From NCBI GenBank assembly GCA_964623395.1, contig CAZUSI010000056.1, positions 1 through 9,932 on the forward strand: 9,932 nt of DNA, written 5' to 3'. Each line of letters starts with the position of its first letter. The stretch's first letter is position 1. Both the position numbers and the translations under genes were made by a program. Source of the DNA: JBDRZD01 sp964623395 (GTDB lineage Bacteria; Hydrothermota; Hydrothermia; Hydrothermales; Hydrothermaceae). The notes below the pieces were generated by a model. The model had not been told where the DNA came from. It saw only the letters and a program-made list of their open reading frames with translations, and made no database searches. Positions 7,746 through 9,932 of the stretch are shown here, piece after piece.

Positions 7746-8574
7746 AATCAGTCCATATCTCCATACAATTAATGAAATATTTTTTAGGATCGCTTGGATC
7801 TAATTCAACATCTTTATCTTTCTCATCTAAAGATTTAATTATAGTCTTTCCACTTATTTCTTTTAGTGTACCATCTTCTAATTGATAGCCAGATGCCTTA
7901 GATACTTTTATATTAACTTTACCAAAGCCTCTAGTTTTCATTCCACCAATTTTAACAATCCCTTTATCAATCATATCAATTACTTTTGCTAATAAACCAA
8001 CAATATAATTTGGTATATTTGTTAAAGTTATACTTCCAGAAAATTCAGCACCAGGATCTACATACTCTATTGTGTATAATGCACCTCTTTTAGCAACACC
8101 ACTTCTACGGTCTATAGCAATTCCAACTTTTACACCTCTAGTTACTTTAAGCGATGTGTAAGCATCACTAAATGTTATATGAGATGCGTATGTTCCAGAG
8201 CCAAAAGTTTTGCATATAAGACAATATTTTTCAAGAGTTTTTATTACTTCTTGTATCATTTGAGCTTTAAGTTGTAATTGTAAATCTCTATCATACTTTT
8301 CTTTACATCCTTCCCCTCTTTCACATATATTTTCAAAACCTTCAGATTTTGCTATGTATTCTGCGGAACTTCTAAATATCCCTTTTAATGTAGACCCTGG
8401 AATGTACGGGATTTCTTGTTCACCCATTTTTATTGTTATAACTGGCAAATCTATTGGTGAAGTTAGCTTTGTAGCTCTTCCAGACCCTATTCTTAATGGG
8501 GTTTCATTTTTATAAGTTACATCAAACTTTAATACTCTATAAATCATTCCATGTGTATACCAATGTAAACCCAT
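7723..8574 (-). CDS. csm3: Cas7-family RAMP subunit 2 (Csm3-like), probable target-RNA cutter
   Basis: A 283-residue paralogue of the preceding Cas7. The N-terminal strand (LKFDVTYKNETPLRIGSG) is followed by SPIDLP at residues 39-44. Asp42 sits at the Csm3 catalytic position. PYIPGSTLKGIFRS is at 56-69. Cys84 and Cys90 with CLICKTFGSG at 118-127 probably form the zinc site, and the glycine loop KIGGMKTRGFG is at 208-218. A C-terminal extension of about 60 residues after the loop is charged and unrecognised. The ATG at 8574 is preferred because GGTG lies 7 nt upstream. The in-frame ATG at codon 10 (position 8547, MIYRVLKF) would also give a complete fold and cannot be excluded. The last 23 bases overlap the next gene. 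Presumably one of two RNA-cleaving backbone subunits. Confidence 0.93.
   Translation of the reverse strand: MGLHWYTHGMIYRVLKFDVTYKNETPLRIGSGRATKLTSPIDLPVITIKMGEQEIPYIPGSTLKGIFRSSAEYIAKSEGFENICERGEGCKEKYDRDLQLQLKAQMIQEVIKTLEKYCLICKTFGSGTYASHITFSDAYTSLKVTRGVKVGIAIDRRSGVAKRGALYTIEYVDPGAEFSGSITLTNIPNYIVGLLAKVIDMIDKGIVKIGGMKTRGFGKVNIKVSKASGYQLEDGTLKEISGKTIIKSLDEKDKDVELDPSDPKKYFINCMEIWTDYVKSYKS
8368..8406 (-). repeat. 39-bp direct repeat, copy 2 (in Cas7-2)
   Basis: This is the second copy of the perfect 39-bp repeat, encoding residues 57-69 of Cas7-2. The other cas7 genes of the operon encode the same motif with different codons and residues, so the identity is specific to this adjacent pair. The copies are 776 bp apart in direct orientation. 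Confidence 0.85.
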
Positions 8575-8576
8575 AT

Positions 8577-9347
8577 TTATACACCTATAATGCTTAAATA
8601 TTTATTCGTTACATCTTCAATTTTTAGCTTTTCTTCAAAAATGTATATTTTACTAACTTTGATATTTTCCATTTTAACATCACCATATCCTGAACTTCTC
8701 ATACCACCTATCGAAACCAATCCTTTAACAAAATTACTAAAGATCATATTGAATAAAGATGGTTCAGAAAGAGGATTTGTTTTAGGAGAAAGTATATCGA
8801 GGTTTTCAATAATGATTTTTCCATGAAATAAACTACCAGGTGTAACAAATTCGCAATCAAATAATCTACCAGGCATTTGTGAACCAGTAATACGGCTTAT
8901 TGATACTCTTCTAATTGTTCCAATAGAATAAGATCCTTCTTTTGGATAAGCATTGTAAAAATAAACATGAGAAGCGTAAGTTGGTCCACCAAAGATTCTA
9001 CAAATTAAACAAGGTGAATATGTAGAATTTGATTTTTCAGCAAAATCTTTTCTTTTTAATTCACCATTCTCACCTTTTGGGTCTAAAATATCACATACTA
9101 TGAATGGATCTTTTGAAAGAGATTTTGCCAACTTTTCTGCTTCACTTCTAAATATCCCTTTTAATGTAGACCCTGGAATGTATGGAACCATTTTATTATC
9201 AAAATTAATTCTTATTATTGGATTATCTATAGGACCAAAAAAGCTTCCACCAGACCTAATTGATAGAGGAGATAAAGTTCTAATATCATATTCAATAATA
9301 TACTTATACTCAAATTTATCAAAATTTCCATATTCAAAAGAAGTCAT
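8577..9347 (-). CDS. csm3: Cas7-family RAMP subunit 1 (Csm3-like), probable target-RNA cutter
   Basis: A 256-residue Cas7 backbone subunit expected to bind the crRNA spacer and cut target RNA. An N-terminal RAMP strand (IIEYDIRTLSPLSIRSGG) leads to a loop with PIDNP at residues 39-43. Asp41 aligns with the catalytic aspartate of Csm3. The signature PYIPGSTLKGIFRS follows at 55-68. A CLICRIFGG segment at 113-121, with Cys85, Cys113 and Cys116, probably binds zinc. The C-terminal glycine loop SIGGMRSSGYG is at 212-222. Length is normal for Csm3. The ATG at 9347 touches the TAA of the small-subunit gene and has GGAGGT just upstream inside that gene. Its 3' end is 2 nt from the next cas7. The segment encoding residues 56-68 is identical at DNA level to the next gene. 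Very confident in the family; catalysis is inferred from the aspartate. Confidence 0.93.
   Translation of the reverse strand: MTSFEYGNFDKFEYKYIIEYDIRTLSPLSIRSGGSFFGPIDNPIIRINFDNKMVPYIPGSTLKGIFRSEAEKLAKSLSKDPFIVCDILDPKGENGELKRKDFAEKSNSTYSPCLICRIFGGPTYASHVYFYNAYPKEGSYSIGTIRRVSISRITGSQMPGRLFDCEFVTPGSLFHGKIIIENLDILSPKTNPLSEPSLFNMIFSNFVKGLVSIGGMRSSGYGDVKMENIKVSKIYIFEEKLKIEDVTNKYLSIIGV
8582..8585 (-). promoter_or_regulatory. Shine-Dalgarno site deciding the Cas7-2 start
   Basis: GGTG (in AGGTGT, minus strand) lies 7 nt before the ATG at 8574 and inside the 3' end of the preceding gene. Its spacing supports this ATG over the in-frame ATG nine codons later. Confidence 0.5.
9144..9182 (-). repeat. 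39-bp direct repeat, copy 1 (in Cas7-1)
   Basis: This segment encodes residues 56-68 of Cas7-1 (YIPGSTLKGIFRS). It is identical base for base to 8368-8406 in the next cas7 gene, including every third codon position. It ends abruptly at both sides: CCA versus CCG before it and GAA versus TCC after it. The proteins around it are well diverged. It could be a gene-conversion tract or a nucleotide-level constraint. Confidence 0.85.
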
Positions 9348-9737
9348 TTACCTCCCTCTTATAATGGATTGAATGAAATCATTAAAATTGTTTATTTCAC
9401 CGTGAGGGTCACTTTCATAAATCCATTTAAAAATATAAAGGAATTTTCTTACGGCTATTCTAAGATTTTCGCCCTTAAAATTTTTATAAAGGTTAGAAAG
9501 CTCAGTTATTAAAGGAATTGCTACTCTACTATCTATTTCCCTTCTACTCATTTGTCTTGCAATAAAAGTTATAGTCATTTTTGTAGCTTCTTCTGGATTA
9601 GTTTCACTTTCAAAAATCGAAAGTATATTTGAGATTTGAGTTTTTTCCTTAATGTATCTTGCAGCTAAAGAACCAGTTCTTGATGCAACATCATAAACTT
9701 TTGTTGTAATATACTCGTATAAATTCTCTGATGACAT
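9348..9737 (-). CDS. csm2: Type III CRISPR small subunit, Csm2/Cas11-like
   Basis: This 129-residue protein is the first gene of the operon. It has no RAMP motifs, no cysteines and no membrane segment. It reads as all alpha-helical, with several amphipathic helices separated by short turns and a basic patch around residues 60-71 (RQMSRREIDSR). Length, helical character and position next to the first cas7 gene match the Csm2/Cmr5 (Cas11) small subunits, which line the belly of type III complexes and contact crRNA and target RNA. Identification rests mainly on context, because this family diverges quickly. The ATG at 9737 is favoured because a TATA box lies about 26 nt upstream and there is no Shine-Dalgarno sequence, which fits a leaderless message. 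Its TAA stop directly abuts the ATG of the next gene. I am fairly sure of the role, less sure of the exact family. Confidence 0.8.
   Translation of the reverse strand: MSSENLYEYITTKVYDVASRTGSLAARYIKEKTQISNILSIFESETNPEEATKMTITFIARQMSRREIDSRVAIPLITELSNLYKNFKGENLRIAVRKFLYIFKWIYESDPHGEINNFNDFIQSIIRGR
9350..9355 (-). promoter_or_regulatory. Shine-Dalgarno site of Cas7-1
   Basis: GGAGGT on the minus strand sits at the very end of the small-subunit gene, with its last base being the first base of that gene's TAA. It ends 2 nt before the ATG at 9347. The spacing is short but the match is strong. It shows that internal genes use Shine-Dalgarno initiation while the first gene appears leaderless. Confidence 0.6.
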
Positions 9738-9932
9738 AACATAATGTAATGAAATGACCTTTATATACTTTACTCAATTTTTATAGATATAGCAACTAAA
9801 AACTACATCATTATATTTATTGTATAAATTACTTAATAACATATATTTTTTATAAAAGTCTTATTTCTTAATGCATCACTTAACTTATTCTATTTTATAA
9901 AATAAAGATTGTTTTAGGCAATATTTAAAAAA
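9738..9932. other. Upstream non-coding region
   Basis: This 195-base AT-rich stretch lies before the operon and runs to the window edge. Apart from the promoter at 9760-9774 it holds a second, weaker TATA-like CTTTTATA on the minus strand (9858-9851), which would give a leader of about 90 nt. It also has a perfect 14-bp A/T palindrome (9891-9904). I see no CRISPR repeat, tRNA or credible reading frame. Confidence 0.6.
9760..9774 (-). promoter_or_regulatory. Archaeal BRE/TATA promoter of the CRISPR operon
   Basis: Read on the minus strand the sequence is AGTAAAGTATATAAA: a purine-rich BRE-like AGTAAAG (9774-9768) directly before a TATATAAA box (9767-9760). The box is centred about 26 nt upstream of the ATG at 9737, the normal distance from a TATA box to an archaeal transcription start. 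Transcription should therefore begin at or within a few bases of the start codon and give a leaderless mRNA, consistent with no Shine-Dalgarno site there. All ten genes downstream could be served by this promoter. The position is a sequence-based prediction. Confidence 0.72.

Noticed and set aside
8590..8826. 78-residue plus-strand open frame opposite Cas7-1
   Set aside because: Antisense to the C-terminal part of a gene with strong Csm3 motifs; no independent signal.
9100..9372. 90-residue plus-strand open frame opposite Cas7-1
   Set aside because: It covers the complement of the PYIPGSTLKG signature region and is explained entirely by it.
9738..9932. CRISPR repeats or leader upstream of the operon
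   Set aside because: I looked for a recurring 24-37 nt unit with spacers and found none. Only AT-rich sequence, TATA-like elements and one short palindrome are present.

Overview
The window is one nearly complete type III CRISPR-Cas effector operon. All ten genes lie on the minus strand and are read from about position 9737 down to 28. The DNA is AT-rich (about 70% A+T by eye). Genes start on ATG, GTG or TTG. Several are preceded by GGAGGTG- or GGTG-type ribosome binding sites that match the archaeal 16S 3' end. The first gene has a BRE/TATA-box promoter placed so that its mRNA would be leaderless. Together these point to an archaeon, most likely a thermophilic crenarchaeote (Sulfolobales or Thermoproteales-like). 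The species cannot be fixed from the sequence alone.

Layout in transcription order: small all-helical subunit (Csm2/Cas11-like, 9737-9348); Cas7-1 (9347-8577); Cas7-2 (8574-7723); an enlarged Csm5-like Cas7 (7745-6780); an unrecognised 99-residue protein (6783-6484); Cas10 with intact HD and GGDD motifs (6484-3773); a compact Cas7 without the CxxC pair (3783-3157); a Csx10-like Cas5 with its own Cys/His cluster (3160-2063); another Cas7 (2079-1192); and a 384-residue protein with a C-terminal PD-(D/E)XK nuclease domain and an unrecognised N-terminal part (1182-28). Junctions are between 9 nt apart and 23 nt overlapping, with two ATGA overlaps and one TAATG overlap, so the genes are very probably co-transcribed and translationally coupled.

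The Csx10-like Cas5, several non-identical Cas7 genes and a separate Cas10 and small subunit fit subtype III-D in its unfused, multi-Cas7 form. From memory, the order resembles the Sulfolobus solfataricus Csm locus around SSO1424-SSO1432. The products should assemble on a crRNA: Csx10 and Cas10 at the 5' end, a backbone of Cas7 proteins, small subunits along the belly, and the Csm5-like Cas7 perhaps at the 3' end. Only two of the five Cas7 proteins keep the aspartate expected to cut target RNA. Cas10 should have both cyclic-oligoadenylate synthase (GGDD) and HD nuclease activity.

No CRISPR array, cas6, cas1/cas2 or recognisable CARF protein is present. Any array, crRNA processing enzyme and cyclic-oligoadenylate effector must lie elsewhere. 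The most novel parts are the non-CARF nuclease gene at the operon end and the 99-residue protein in front of cas10. The 195 bases upstream of the first gene hold the promoter and otherwise only AT-rich, non-coding sequence.
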